64,000 nt of DNA, from contig LVLI01000249.1 in assembly GCA_001687465.1 (NCBI GenBank), positions 86,047-150,046 on the forward strand, written 5' to 3'. Below are positions 1-10,146 of the stretch, one piece after another. Source of the stretch: Halocafeteria seosinensis (lineage: Eukaryota > Sar > Bigyra > Bicosoecida). The notes beneath the pieces are model-generated. The model saw nothing but the letters and a program-made list of their open reading frames with translations, did no database searches and was not told the origin of the DNA. Made by a program: the position numbers and the translations under genes. The stretch's first letter is position 1. Each line of letters opens with the position of its first letter.

Positions 1-2
1 GG

Positions 3-170
3 TTGTCAGAAAGAGTACAAAACCTTCGAGATGAATCAAGGGCGACCAACCAACAAGGCTATCTGCGCGAACAGTTCCGTGAGTTTGACTCGCCTTCGCG
101 ACGGACGCGTCATCGAGGTGAAGGGAAGCGTCGTGTAACGACACTGCAACCTCTGGTGTGGGGAACCTAG
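3..170 (+). CDS. C-terminal end of a gene entering from the left (tentative)
   Basis: Frame 3 is open from the window edge to a TAG at 168-170 and encodes about 55 residues. They are hydrophilic and charged, rich in Arg, Glu and Gln, like the tail of a coiled-coil or disordered protein. Frame 1 is also open to a TAA at 137-139, so the frame choice rests only on composition. No family is recognisable. Confidence 0.3.
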   Translation: MSERVQNLRDESRATNQQGYLREQFREFDSPSRRTRHRGEGKRRVTTLQPLVWGT

Positions 171-1199
171 GAATTTGCGCTACTACAAATAGCCGTGCAA
201 ATATCATTTTGGTTACAACGTATGTATTTATAGCACTTAATCCCCATGAATCCTTCCGAAGGGGGATCAATATCCCCGGGCCAGCCGCCAAAGCCCCCTT
301 ATCTCCGAGACGTCTGGGGCCTGCACATCATCAAAATGCTCCAGGGTGCTGCCCCTATACAGTCAGTGGTTTGTATCGTTGAGGTCACTTGCTCGTCAGT
401 CTAACAATAATTCTATCCAACCCGACAACTGCATCGTAACTATCTTACGCAATTATTACAGGTACTTCTTACGTGCCAAATCCGACAAGAGCGAAGGAAA
501 AAAGGACATCATCGCTTCTTAGTTATATTCGATGAGAAACCAGAATATAGAATACACATGTACAACAAATCTTTTGATCGTTCCCTTCTTGTTACTGTAT
601 CAACTCTGCACCCGTGCTGCGTCTGTAGTACTCTGTACCAGTAAATGTACAGTACTACTTTGTAGGCTACAACTTGTAGCTCATCTCTTAGGTAACTGGG
701 TCAGGCTGAATCAAACGTCCGACAAATCACACAAGATTCATTCAGCGATGTGGTCACTGACGAGATACAGTTAAAGAAAGCATGGAAGCAGATGTGAATA
801 TAACGCAACGTAACACTATATCCAGACGTAGATGAATCATCATGAATGTCATGTTGAACGCCTACGTCGAAGTGCCAAGAGAGCCGGTCCAGCTCATGTT
901 CGACGACGAATCGACGCGGACAAGTTCACAGTCCTCCTGTACAAGGATTGAAGACTGGAACGCTGCCGAAGAAAGCCAAAAAGGAAAAACGAATCATATA
1001 CTGTGTTTACTCGCGCGGCTGGAGCCCTCGACGAGGTAGCTGTACTGCACACACTGTGCACTGCCTGTACATGGACTTGTAGAAACGGTGGAAATAGCCT
1101 AACGGTTGAATCCACGAATCAGCAAGCTCTGCAATCATATTTAGACCGAAGTGTGCATGGATATACTCTGGGCAAAGCCAAAAAGACATCAAGAACAGA
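171..1199. other. Intergenic stretch upstream of the NB-ARC gene
   Basis: About 1 kb without a convincing gene. The short open frames overlap one another on both strands and have no domain-like composition. There are clusters of TGTAC/GTACA words around 640-665 and 1040-1080 that resemble loose versions of the GTAC palindromes seen upstream of other genes in this window. Nothing else stands out. Confidence 0.5.
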
Positions 1200-4100
1200 A
1201 TGATTATACTGACCGGGTCGCCAGATTCGATGGTGATGTGCTCTTCTAATGCAGTTCCAAACTCGGGCAAATTACCCACTGCCTATTCGCATGCTCTGAA
1301 GATCTTGGTACCACTACTACTGGCCCTTATGATTTCAACCACTACGGCGATGGAACCTGATGTGAATCCTCTGGATTCAGTAGGCTATTTGCGAGGATTG
1401 ACTGGAGGTGGATCGGGGTCCTTCTCTATGTTCTTGAGGTCGCGAGTGCATTCGACTTGGGGAAAAATAGTCATTTCTCTCCTGGGTATTGTGATTCCGT
1501 CTGCTACATATAAACTAGGGAATGCCTTGTACCGCAGCATTAAACTTCGTCATATCCGGAGTGAGCATCCGTTTCATGCGAAGCTCATTGACCGTGTAGG
1601 GTTGTCCGCCGAAACATACTCAGACATGGTGGATGTGAATGCACGTCCTCAACCGCCTGACGACGCTGGCCGGCCCTCGGCCCAACCGCTTCTACCACAG
1701 GCAACACCTAGCCAGGTCTTCTATGACTTTGTTAATCGGCTACTACAGCGTTTGAAATGGAGGGGGAACCGACCATTAGATGTAGCGGTACAGGAGAAAT
1801 CGTTCGACAAACGGTCGCACCGACTACTTGTAAATACTCTCGCAAAAGCATTACAACATAATCCTCGCTGGCAGCAACAGAAACTGTTGTACTGGGTATG
1901 CGGCAGGTTGCTGCCAAGTAGGCTAATGAATGAGGAACAATTCGAGCAGAATATCTTTTACGACTGGATGGAGTTGCTAAAGAAGGAAGATGAAAGTATT
2001 TGGACTAGTTTAGAAAGAAAACCGGTCTCCAAATATCTCTCATCGCGAGGAGACGCTAGAAGTCCGTATTCAATGAGAACAGGTGCTCGGTTTACCATGC
2101 CTTACGAATTCAATGGGCCTTCACCCAATAAGGCCTTTGTAAAGCGTGAAGAGCTCCTTCAACAAATGAGAGTTTGGGCCCTAGAAGGTATCAATCAGGA
2201 TGGACGATGCCTGTTAATTCTAGAGGGGATGGGAGGAATCGGTAAAACTCAACTTGCGATATATTTCTTTCATAACCCTCCTATTGAATACGATATGAGA
2301 ATCTGGCTTTTTGCGGCGACGACAGATTACTTGCAGAGCCAATATGTTGACGTATACGTAGCGTATCGCAAGCAATACGAGCCCTCTTTGCAGTATCTTA
2401 GCGAAGCCGACCCGCTAGAGGAGCGGGCCAGCCACGTTCTCTCGTGGTTGAACCATTCCGGTGTTGAACGACGCTTTCTGATTGTATATGATAATGTGAC
2501 TTCCAAAGAGACCATCGAACCATGGTTGCCCAGCGAGGCCTCCAGGCATCATGTAATCGTAACCAGCCGTAATCGTTCAGACTGGGTCACTAGTAGCGCT
2601 TACACCGGTGAGAGCGACGAAATCGTTGATGTTAACGAAATGAGTCGGGATGAATCTAGAGAGCTGATGAGCAGCTACTTGGGACCAGAATCCCATTCTG
2701 AAGGCTTTAGTTTGGAAGGTCTAGCGGCGTTATTCGGAGACTTACCCCTCGCTCTGACGCAGGCTGTATATTACATGAAGAAACAACGAGTAGATGCACT
2801 GTCGTACAAGGAACAGTACGAAAATGACCGTAAACGGTTGCTGGGTACTGGGATCGGGTTCTCCTTATCGGCTGCTCACGAGCCGGTGCTCGTTACATAC
2901 AACGTTATTCTCCGAGAACTATACGACACTTTTCCCCAAGCCTTGGAGCTTCTGAAGCACTTAGCATGGATGGCATCCCAGCAGGTTCCGGAAGAACTGG
3001 CGCGCTATCTTGTTGGAAGATTTCCCGGTATTTCCAGTGTTGAGGCAGCATTCCCGCACCTGCGAACCACGCTGGAAGAATACGGCTTGATCCGGGTTGA
3101 TAATGTTACCCATCAAATCAGTTTGCATCCTGTGTTGCAGGTAGTAGTCTGCGTTCTTCAAACCGAATCTGATATGTCTCTTTCGGTGAGCCACTGGCTC
3201 ACTTGTTGCGACGTCGTCAACCAGTTAGTCGATGAGTATGATAGCAAGGGCTCCTTAGAGTACCGCTATTTGCTGTCTCATGCCGAAGCGTTACACGAGC
3301 AATCGAATAATATATGTAACTTGTCATTGCAAGCTCGAGCACGTCGCAGACAACAGTGGTGCTCCCTGTCTTCATACTCTTCCCTCAATTCTCGCTGGTG
3401 GTGCTTCAGCAGCAGTATGCCTCCTAGCCGAGAAGGAGAAGCACTTAAGATTGAGCCTTGGTGTTTGGGTCGCATTTATAAAGGAATTGGTCATTTTAAG
3501 AAGGAAAAGAGGTACTATGAGCATGTACTATCTGTCAAAAGGGTACTGTATGCTAACAAGCAGAGCCACCCGGGTATGGCAATGGCAATGAACCAGTTAG
3601 GCAACGCAATGCTCAGTACCGGTGAATATCAAGAAGCCAAACATTATTTTGAACAAGCGCTCCGTATTAACAAGAAAATTTATAAAGAGAATCATCCTAA
3701 AGTGCTTGATACTCGAGAGAATTTAGCAGAGGCGATGCAGAGTTTGGGTGATGCACAAAGAGCAAAAGAGTATTATCAGCATGTGCTATCTATCCGAAGA
3801 GAACAACAGGAACAATCTCAGCAGATGGGCCAAGGATCTCCAGAGTATGAACACGCTAATTGGAATGCATCGTATGGCAGTAAAGAACTAGCTACTACAT
3901 TGTTTGGTCTCGGCAATGCTTTAAAAGCACTTGGAGATGCAAAGAATGCCAAGGAATGCTATAAAGAAGCATTGTGTATGCGTAGAAACCTCTATGCTGA
4001 CCCAAATCATCCCGCAATTGCAGCTGTTCTTTGGAGTTTAGGCAATGCATTGTCTAAATTAGGTGATGCAGAAGGGGCCAAGGAGCATTTGAAACAAGCA

Positions 4101-5060
4101 TTGTCCATAGAGAAAGAGTATTATGGAGAGAATCATGTAGAAGTGGCTAAGACATTGAAGAATTTAGGTAATGCATTTCGACAATTGGGAGATGCACAAC
4201 GGGCGACAGAGTGTCAAAAGCAAGCGCTATCCATCGAAAAAGAGTACTACGGAGCGACGCATGTGGAAGTAGCTCGTACGTGGGGGAATTTAGGCATTGC
4301 ATTGCGACAATTAGGTTATGCACAAGGTGCCAAAGAGTGTTTGGAAGAAGCATTGTCCATCAAGAAAGAGTATTATGTAACAACTCACGTGGAAGTGGCT
4401 AAGACGTTGGAGTGCTTAGGCAATGCATTATCTGATTTAGGAGATGCACAAGGTGCAAAAGAGAATCACGAACAAGCATTATTCATAAAGAAAGAGTATT
4501 ACGGAGAGAATCATGTGGAAATGGCAATAACAATGGGGAATTTAGGCACTGCATTAAGACAATTAGGTTGTGCGCAACGTGCAAAAGAGTTATATGAACA
4601 TGCTTTATCGATCAAGAAAGCGTATTACGGAGAGGGTCATGTGGAAGTCGCTAAGACATTGGAGTGCTTAGGCATTACATTGTCTGATTTAGGGTATGTG
4701 CAACTGGCGAAACAGCTTTTGGAACAAGTGGTATCCGTCAAGAAATGGTATTATGGTGAGACTCACGAATTTGTTGGCAAGTCGCTACTCACTCTAGCTA
4801 GTGTTGAGCGGGCGTTGCAGCATTTATACAGCACCAGACGATGTTTCCAGGAGGCATTTTCCATACTCATGCCTCTATATGGAAGCGATAGTCACACGTT
4901 TGCGGAGGCTCTCGCCAGAGCGGGGGATGACTTATGGACGCTAGGGGACGTAGAAACATCGCAAGAATGCTATCGGGAGGCTCTACCGATGTTGAGATGG
5001 TGGTGGAGTGCTGATGACGAAAGAGTCGTTGCCATGGAGAATGCATTGAGGAATTATTGA
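1200..5060 (+). CDS. NB-ARC NTPase with kinesin-light-chain-type TPR repeats, membrane-anchored
   Basis: A 1,286-residue uninterrupted ORF. The N-terminus has a signal-like hydrophobic stretch (about residues 33-50) and a second membrane segment near 90-115, followed by a basic region. The NB-ARC core follows: P-loop GMGGIGKT near 343, kinase-2 FLIVYDN near 425, VIVTSR near 452, the GLPL-equivalent GDLPLAL near 513, and an MHD-like HPVLQ at the end. From about residue 760 there are roughly a dozen 42-residue TPRs of the kinesin light chain type (AKTL..LGNAL..LGDA..AKE...QALSI.KEYYG). NB-ARC proteins are signalling ATPases whose repeat domain senses a ligand; fungi and algae often pair NB-ARC with TPR. 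The ATG at 1200 is the first in frame; a start at the later Met codons is possible. About 45 residues encoded near 3335-3475 look unnatural in this frame (see findings). A role in self/non-self recognition is inference. Confidence 0.85.
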   Translation: MIILTGSPDSMVMCSSNAVPNSGKLPTAYSHALKILVPLLLALMISTTTAMEPDVNPLDSVGYLRGLTGGGSGSFSMFLRSRVHSTWGKIVISLLGIVIPSATYKLGNALYRSIKLRHIRSEHPFHAKLIDRVGLSAETYSDMVDVNARPQPPDDAGRPSAQPLLPQATPSQVFYDFVNRLLQRLKWRGNRPLDVAVQEKSFDKRSHRLLVNTLAKALQHNPRWQQQKLLYWVCGRLLPSRLMNEEQFEQNIFYDWMELLKKEDESIWTSLERKPVSKYLSSRGDARSPYSMRTGARFTMPYEFNGPSPNKAFVKREELLQQMRVWALEGINQDGRCLLILEGMGGIGKTQLAIYFFHNPPIEYDMRIWLFAATTDYLQSQYVDVYVAYRKQYEPSLQYLSEADPLEERASHVLSWLNHSGVERRFLIVYDNVTSKETIEPWLPSEASRHHVIVTSRNRSDWVTSSAYTGESDEIVDVNEMSRDESRELMSSYLGPESHSEGFSLEGLAALFGDLPLALTQAVYYMKKQRVDALSYKEQYENDRKRLLGTGIGFSLSAAHEPVLVTYNVILRELYDTFPQALELLKHLAWMASQQVPEELARYLVGRFPGISSVEAAFPHLRTTLEEYGLIRVDNVTHQISLHPVLQVVVCVLQTESDMSLSVSHWLTCCDVVNQLVDEYDSKGSLEYRYLLSHAEALHEQSNNICNLSLQARARRRQQWCSLSSYSSLNSRWWCFSSSMPPSREGEALKIEPWCLGRIYKGIGHFKKEKRYYEHVLSVKRVLYANKQSHPGMAMAMNQLGNAMLSTGEYQEAKHYFEQALRINKKIYKENHPKVLDTRENLAEAMQSLGDAQRAKEYYQHVLSIRREQQEQSQQMGQGSPEYEHANWNASYGSKELATTLFGLGNALKALGDAKNAKECYKEALCMRRNLYADPNHPAIAAVLWSLGNALSKLGDAEGAKEHLKQALSIEKEYYGENHVEVAKTLKNLGNAFRQLGDAQRATECQKQALSIEKEYYGATHVEVARTWGNLGIALRQLGYAQGAKECLEEALSIKKEYYVTTHVEVAKTLECLGNALSDLGDAQGAKENHEQALFIKKEYYGENHVEMAITMGNLGTALRQLGCAQRAKELYEHALSIKKAYYGEGHVEVAKTLECLGITLSDLGYVQLAKQLLEQVVSVKKWYYGETHEFVGKSLLTLASVERALQHLYSTRRCFQEAFSILMPLYGSDSHTFAEALARAGDDLWTLGDVETSQECYREALPMLRWWWSADDERVVAMENALRNY
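4023..4780 (+). repeat. Tandem 126-bp TPR-coding repeats
   Basis: Within the NB-ARC gene, about six near-identical units follow each other at a 126-bp period (42 codons). The word GATGCA at 4065 recurs at 4191, with equivalent positions one period further on. Similarity at the DNA level is high, particularly in the blocks encoding KEYYGENHVEVAKTLE. Such arrays can expand, contract or exchange units by unequal recombination. Confidence 0.8.
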
Positions 5061-6511
5061 AGCGAAATGTACTGGAACATTTATTGTTTGGATTAACTGT
5101 CAGTCACGTTGATCCGCCACAACGTGAAGATGTTGGACCGGTTCCGGGTAGGGTTCGCCTCTCACACGGCGTAGCGTAGCCTGTAGCAGGCACGTCTTCC
5201 GGTAGGAGCGATGCCAATACACACCCGTTTGGATTGGATTGGGAATCCCAAATTTGGGATTGGATTGGGTTCACGGTACAGAACGCGAGTCTCGAAGTGC
5301 TGCGTTCAGCACTAGCAGTCAACGAAGAAATGTCATAACATACTTGCTTGGTTTAGTTAGTTAGTATTATTGGTCGGTGCGCTACATACACATGCATACA
5401 CTAAACTACAAGTCTAGGCGCCTACACAGACCTCTGGTACAATGCGCATGACGGGTTGAGCCACCGTGTAGAGTTTGATCCACTGGTTCTAATACAGCAA
5501 ATAGCAAATGCCGAAGTACTATCCGTCCCAACAATAGCACCCTTTAGTTGCACCAGGCGCCACTAGCGGCAAAGTACTCTTCCACATTCAAAATTATAGT
5601 CTGGCCCAATGTCCTTTCAAACTACACCCATGTAGGATTTCAGCCCTGCTTTTTCTGTACTTGCCGGAATGTCGGGCAGCTACCTGCAGCAGCTGAAGTG
5701 ACGTTGAGCAACCCCCGAAATAAGTACGAGTAGTTACGAGTGGTATCAGTACCCGACGGGTAGTTCAGTCGTCTATTAAACAATACCGGGTAGAGAACGA
5801 TTTAAGAATGTACAGTTCTACATTATAGAGTGATTACAGTTTCGGGCATAATTTGCCGCAAAACGTTTGAATACTCTGATGTAGTTAGCCGATCTGCGAA
5901 GCAATTATTCTATGGTAACCTCCACCACTTGCGGGAGTCCCGGGCAGTTATTTGGAGAACAAAGGTTCTGGTTGCATTCCCAATCCCGATGTTGAGATGT
6001 TCTTCGTGTGGTTCATGTAGACTGCTGGACTGTATTTCAATATTATACAGTCTGTGTACAATGTTTCGCATTCTCCCGACTTTCACTTTATGCGACTTGT
6101 TAAGGACAGTGCAATTGAGTCTCTGGATATCAAACGCAGCCATACAAATTCACCACGTTGTAAGAGTCCCAAATCTACGCCCTTACGACTGCAGTTTGGC
6201 TCGGTTTATCATTCTAGCGGTGTAGATTCTATGCCAGCCTGCAGAAATGCGAAGTTCCAAATTTCAAATTCAAAACACGTCCAGAACTTCACACAGGGGC
6301 TGCTAAGCTGCTGCTCCCTCTGCCTTGTATACGTGACTTGTATACGTCACGTATAATACGTGCTGTTGTTAATGTTCTCCCATCGTAGCTTAAATTACAA
6401 CGTTCAGGGTAATAACTCATCCGTCTATTGCGTGTAACAGCGGAGAGAGGTGTATATTTCCGGGTGACTTTTTTTTTGAATTTCTCCTCGTGTTAATATA
6501 AAAGCTATACG
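5061..6511. other. Intergenic, 1.45 kb, with repeat B and short palindromes
   Basis: No supported gene. The longest ORF (5830-6225, +) has no domain-like composition. The stretch holds one copy of repeat B (5095-5195). At about 5229-5270 a palindromic CCCAAATTTGGG lies between two GGATTGGATTGGG units. Confidence 0.5.
5095..5195 (+). repeat. Dispersed repeat B, single copy
   Basis: Begins AACTGTCAGTCACG and contains TTCCGGGTAGGGT, CACACGGCGTAG and GCACGTCTTCC. The same words occur in the same order at 50812-50935. The two copies differ by scattered substitutions and a short deletion, as expected of old members of one family. Confidence 0.75.
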
Positions 6512-7350
6512 ATGGTCTCCAAGGTCCAACAAGCCATTGAGGAGCAGCGGCGCCGGGTAAAGGAGGCGCAGGACAAGAGTGTGGAAAACATCTACAAACG
6601 ACGAATGAACTCTCCTGAGCAACCGCGAACTCGAACGCCAGCTTCTTCCGGATCCAGCAGCAGGAAATCCAGGCGGAAGTCCACCAACGGCAGCGCCAGC
6701 ACGCCCGGGAGTCGTTCGACGACGTCTTCCGCTCATCGCAGAAAGAATTCCACTCCTAAGAAGAAGTCGAATGTTGGGGTACGTGTGCTATTATAGATGG
6801 CAACCTGGTCCTCTGTGCACAAGTAAGTATGATGGTTTGACTTCTGGTTTACAGCTAGAGGAAGCTACGGAGGAAGCTACGGCAGCAGTCAAAGAAAGGC
6901 TCGAGCAAAAATCACTCGAAATTAAGCAGGGAAGTCGAAGTCGATCCATTTCTCGAAGGGTATCTGATTCCCAAAGGGTAAGTGCGTGCGTGTGTAACGG
7001 TTAATCAAAGACTATGCTCAGGAACTTTTTCTCCTTGCCATGGTCAGACAACTGCGCGCGGACAACAAAAGAGGAAGCAAGATACAACAACAAGAGGAAT
7101 AGAGGAAAAGGGAAGCAACGTGAATTCGTGGGGATTAATACTTGCCTGTTCATTGTCATTCGGGGTACTATTCTTTTCATTAACGCATGTTATTGTCGAT
7201 CCTACATCAAGGAATAGCCTGGCGCCCCCATACCAGGCAGTGCACAATGCTTTACCCGTTGCCATAGCAAATTCGATCGGAGCAGACGGGTTTGTAAACT
7301 TTATTATCGGGTTATTTGTTGGCGCCATCGTAGGATTCTTTAAGTCATAA
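6512..7350 (+). CDS. Small two-pass membrane protein of unknown function (3 exons)
   Basis: Model: join(6512..6778, 6855..6977, 7048..7350), 230 residues. Introns are GTACGT...TTTACAG and GTAAGT...GGTCAG; the second acceptor (7047) was chosen because it alone keeps the frame to the membrane-coding exon. Residues 1-130 are basic and Ser/Arg-rich with a short coiled-coil-like stretch (EEATEEATAAVKERLEQK). Near the C-terminus there are two hydrophobic segments (SWGLILACSLSFGVLFFSLT and FVNFIIGLFVGAIVGFF), so the protein probably ends in a membrane hairpin with a cytosolic, possibly nucleic-acid- or phospholipid-binding, basic domain. I do not recognise a family. It converges on the kinase gene, with 25 bp between stop codons. 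Confidence 0.6.
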
Positions 7351-7375
7351 GGAATACCACGTCACCTTAGCAATT

Positions 7376-9647
7376 TTATAACCCAAGCGCTTGACCCCAT
7401 TTCATAGCTGTTTCATACGCCATTCGTGATATCCGCATACTTATATTTTGTGAGTCTTGACGAACGTCGTCTTGATCTGCAGAGGAAGATAAAGGAGAAT
7501 AAAATTCCTCATCGTCTCCTTCGTTTTCATCAGGGCTACTAGGGGAATCCTGTTTCTCACTCGTGCCCTGTGTATGGTGAAGTCGCCCATTGAAATACAC
7601 GTACTCAGTTTCTCCGCTGTACATGTCACTGCTAGCGGGCGTCCTCCGCTTTCCACGGGAGCCCGGCATTTTACGTTTGGACTTTGAAGGAGTGTTTTTA
7701 ATTTCTGAGGCTTCCAGCGCCGCAGGACGGCGAGAAGGTAGCTTCCGTCGTTGGGTAGAAGTCTGCTCCCCTTCTTCTTCATCGTCATCAGAAAGAGCTT
7801 GAACCCTGGGTAAACCGAGTCGGATTGGGCCCTTCACACTGTGGATGTCCACTGGCATACTCTTTTGGAAGATTTCAATTGTGCCCTGTTTCTGCATATC
7901 CGCAGCCACCTGGCGAACCTTGTCCATGAGTCTCTTGCTTCTGTTTCCAGCGTATTGTTGTGCGGCTTCCCACGGGCAGATAGTCTTGTGTGATCCTCTT
8001 TGTTCACACAGGCTGAGAATCACATCTTGTAGCTCTCTTTCCTCCGTGTCTACAGCAGCACGTTTTGCTTTCTTGTTCGATGGACTTCTTGCTGCAGGCC
8101 CCTTGATTGATGAACCCGGAGTGGACCTCTTAGAAGCTCTTTTCCTGGAGGCCCGAGACGCTAGCGGAGAAACAATCTCCACCGACTCTTCCGATGATGG
8201 TGAATCCGCAGTTCCCTCCGACAGTGTTTTACTTGCTGTATCTTCTCCGCTTTGTCCGTCATTAGTAGTATGTCTACCCTTTTTACTTGAAGCTCGCCTT
8301 GCTCCAGCGTGGCCACCAGATCCCCTGCCGCCTCTTACTGGAGCCCTCTTCCGCGGTGTACGACTCGAAACTACCTCCACCGAATCATCCGCCTCTTGCG
8401 AGCCTACGCTCTCTCTGGCGCGTTTCTTTATTCTCTTGGCTCCCTCAGGTTCTTTGCTCTTTGAAGCAGCTGTGCTAGCTGCTGAAGGGGGATTGTGTAG
8501 CTTCCTCAGTGATTCAGGAGTCTCCTTAAAGAGTTTTAGAAAGGCGTCGTAATCAATCTTGTCCTCAGGAGCAAGCGAGTATATGAGTTTTGTAAACTTC
8601 GCCAAGGGCTGAGGTAAACCTTGGGTCAGTTCTTCAACTGGTGTATCCTTCTTACACTGGATCAACGCATCTTGATCCTCGCAATTTTTCCAAGGCAATT
8701 CTCCGGTATAAAGATCAATAAGTACGAAAGCAAGGGATTGAAGGTCGTTACGGGGATGCTTATCTGAGAAGACAAGCAAAATTATTGTTTCAAAATTAAA
8801 CAGATAAATGGCGCAGTTCAAGGACACTTACTCGCTCCTGCGTGGGCAAAACGAGAAATGTAATTTGGCGTGCCATTCTCTTGTCCTCCTTCAGCTGCAT
8901 CAAATCCTTTATATCTCATTGCGCATCCAAAATCGACGAGATGAGCTTGCGCTTCCTTAGGGGTTCCTTTTAACCCAAGCATAATATTCTCCGGTTTCAT
9001 ATCCACATACACCCAGCCTTTTTGATGGAACTGCTTGAATACTTCGAGCTGAGGAAACCAAAGCGAAGCATCACATTAAAAAAAAGTCATTTCTTTTCCG
9101 ACCATCTGAGCAACATGAAGATATATGTATGCAATGAGGCAACGTACCATTTGATAAGCGATTGTCGAAACTGCATCATAATCTAATGTACCCCTTTCGC
9201 CTGCAACTTTTTCAATGCTGGGGCCGAGTTGCTCCATGACCAAGTACCGGAATCCCTCGCACTCCCCGTAGCAATTGAGTGGATCCACGTCCGGGGTACC
9301 CTTGATGTTCTTGAGCCATTGTGTGTAGACAATGCGTTCATGCGAAAGCGAGATCGCCGCTTGCGTTTCCGGGATTTTTTTGCTCTTTTTCGGCACTTTT
9401 TCCGGCGCAATTTTCGCCGTTTTCAGAGCATAATGCTTCCGATCTTGCTTATCTTTATGCGTCTCCTTGATGTCGAAAGCTGCAGCCATCATGGCGTGTG
9501 TATACGGGCTCGGGGAATTCTAACTTCAAAAAATGGCGCCCAACTCTGGAAGTCAAGTTTCTTACCTTCATACACGCTCCCAAAGGTGCCTTCTCCCAAT
9601 TTCGCCCCCACCACCCACTTCTTTAGTGTCCTCCCTGTCAGAGCCAT
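7376..9647 (-). CDS. CK1/VRK-like protein kinase fused to a DUF3253-like domain (4 exons)
   Basis: Model: complement(join(7376..8763, 8832..9048, 9148..9479, 9566..9647)), 672 residues, all junctions GT-AG and in phase. The kinase lobe has the glycine loop LGEGTFGSVYEA, the lysine in YALKTAKI, the catalytic loop VYVDMKPENIML (Asp, Lys and Asn kept, but the usual HRD is YVD), DFG, and GTPNYISRFAHAG, which resembles the CK1/VRK activation segment. A long Ser/Arg/Lys-rich, low-complexity linker follows. Residues about 450-530 (8040-7806) match the bacterial DUF3253 pattern: ILSLCEQRG, ICPWEAA, LMDKVRQVAADMQKQGTIE, PVDIHSVKGPIRLG. That domain is predicted to be a small helix-turn-helix-like fold. 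The tail is acidic and Ser-rich. Basic patches suggest nuclear location (inference). Confidence 0.8.
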
Positions 9648-10146
9648 TGTCCTCGTTGGGGTTGGCTTGTGTGAATAGAGCAGGGAAAAGAGCTCTCCGG
9701 CAGCCGTTAAGTGCGCCTTATGCACGCTCTCTACAGTGTCCAGAGGCACCTACACACTATTCGTGGTCGTATTCAATAAATTCACACTTATTGTCCATGC
9801 GGATACATACACTATGACAAACACCAAAAATATGTCTTCTCTACGGGTACGCAAGTGGTTCTTTACTCGTCGTTGGAACGGGCGCCAAAAAAAAAAAACT
9901 TTATGAAACTTCTTCGAAAATTCATTTGAAACGCGTGGAAGGTCCGAAGAAAAGAGAAGGGAACACCAAAATGCTCGATACCATCTCTGCAGTGCGATGA
10001 GAGATAAATGTTCCCTACTCAATATATTGAAGTCTGGTTCGATGAGTCTTGGAACCTGAGGGAGCATGTTGTTCCCACGTTTTGCAGTTCAAATTACGCA
10101 GATCTATAATATTTAGTAAAGCATCGGGGTACGCGGCAAGGTATGT
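9648..10146. other. Intergenic, kinase promoter side
   Basis: About 500 bp between the 3' end of the kelch gene and the start of the kinase gene, both on the minus strand. It contains an A11 run at about 9888-9899. No ORF with protein-like composition and no RNA gene is visible. Confidence 0.5.

Noticed and set aside
7845-8552. 235-codon plus-strand ORF opposite the kinase linker
   Set aside because: Antisense shadow of the Ser/Arg/Lys-rich linker; the kinase reading is supported by motifs and splice sites.
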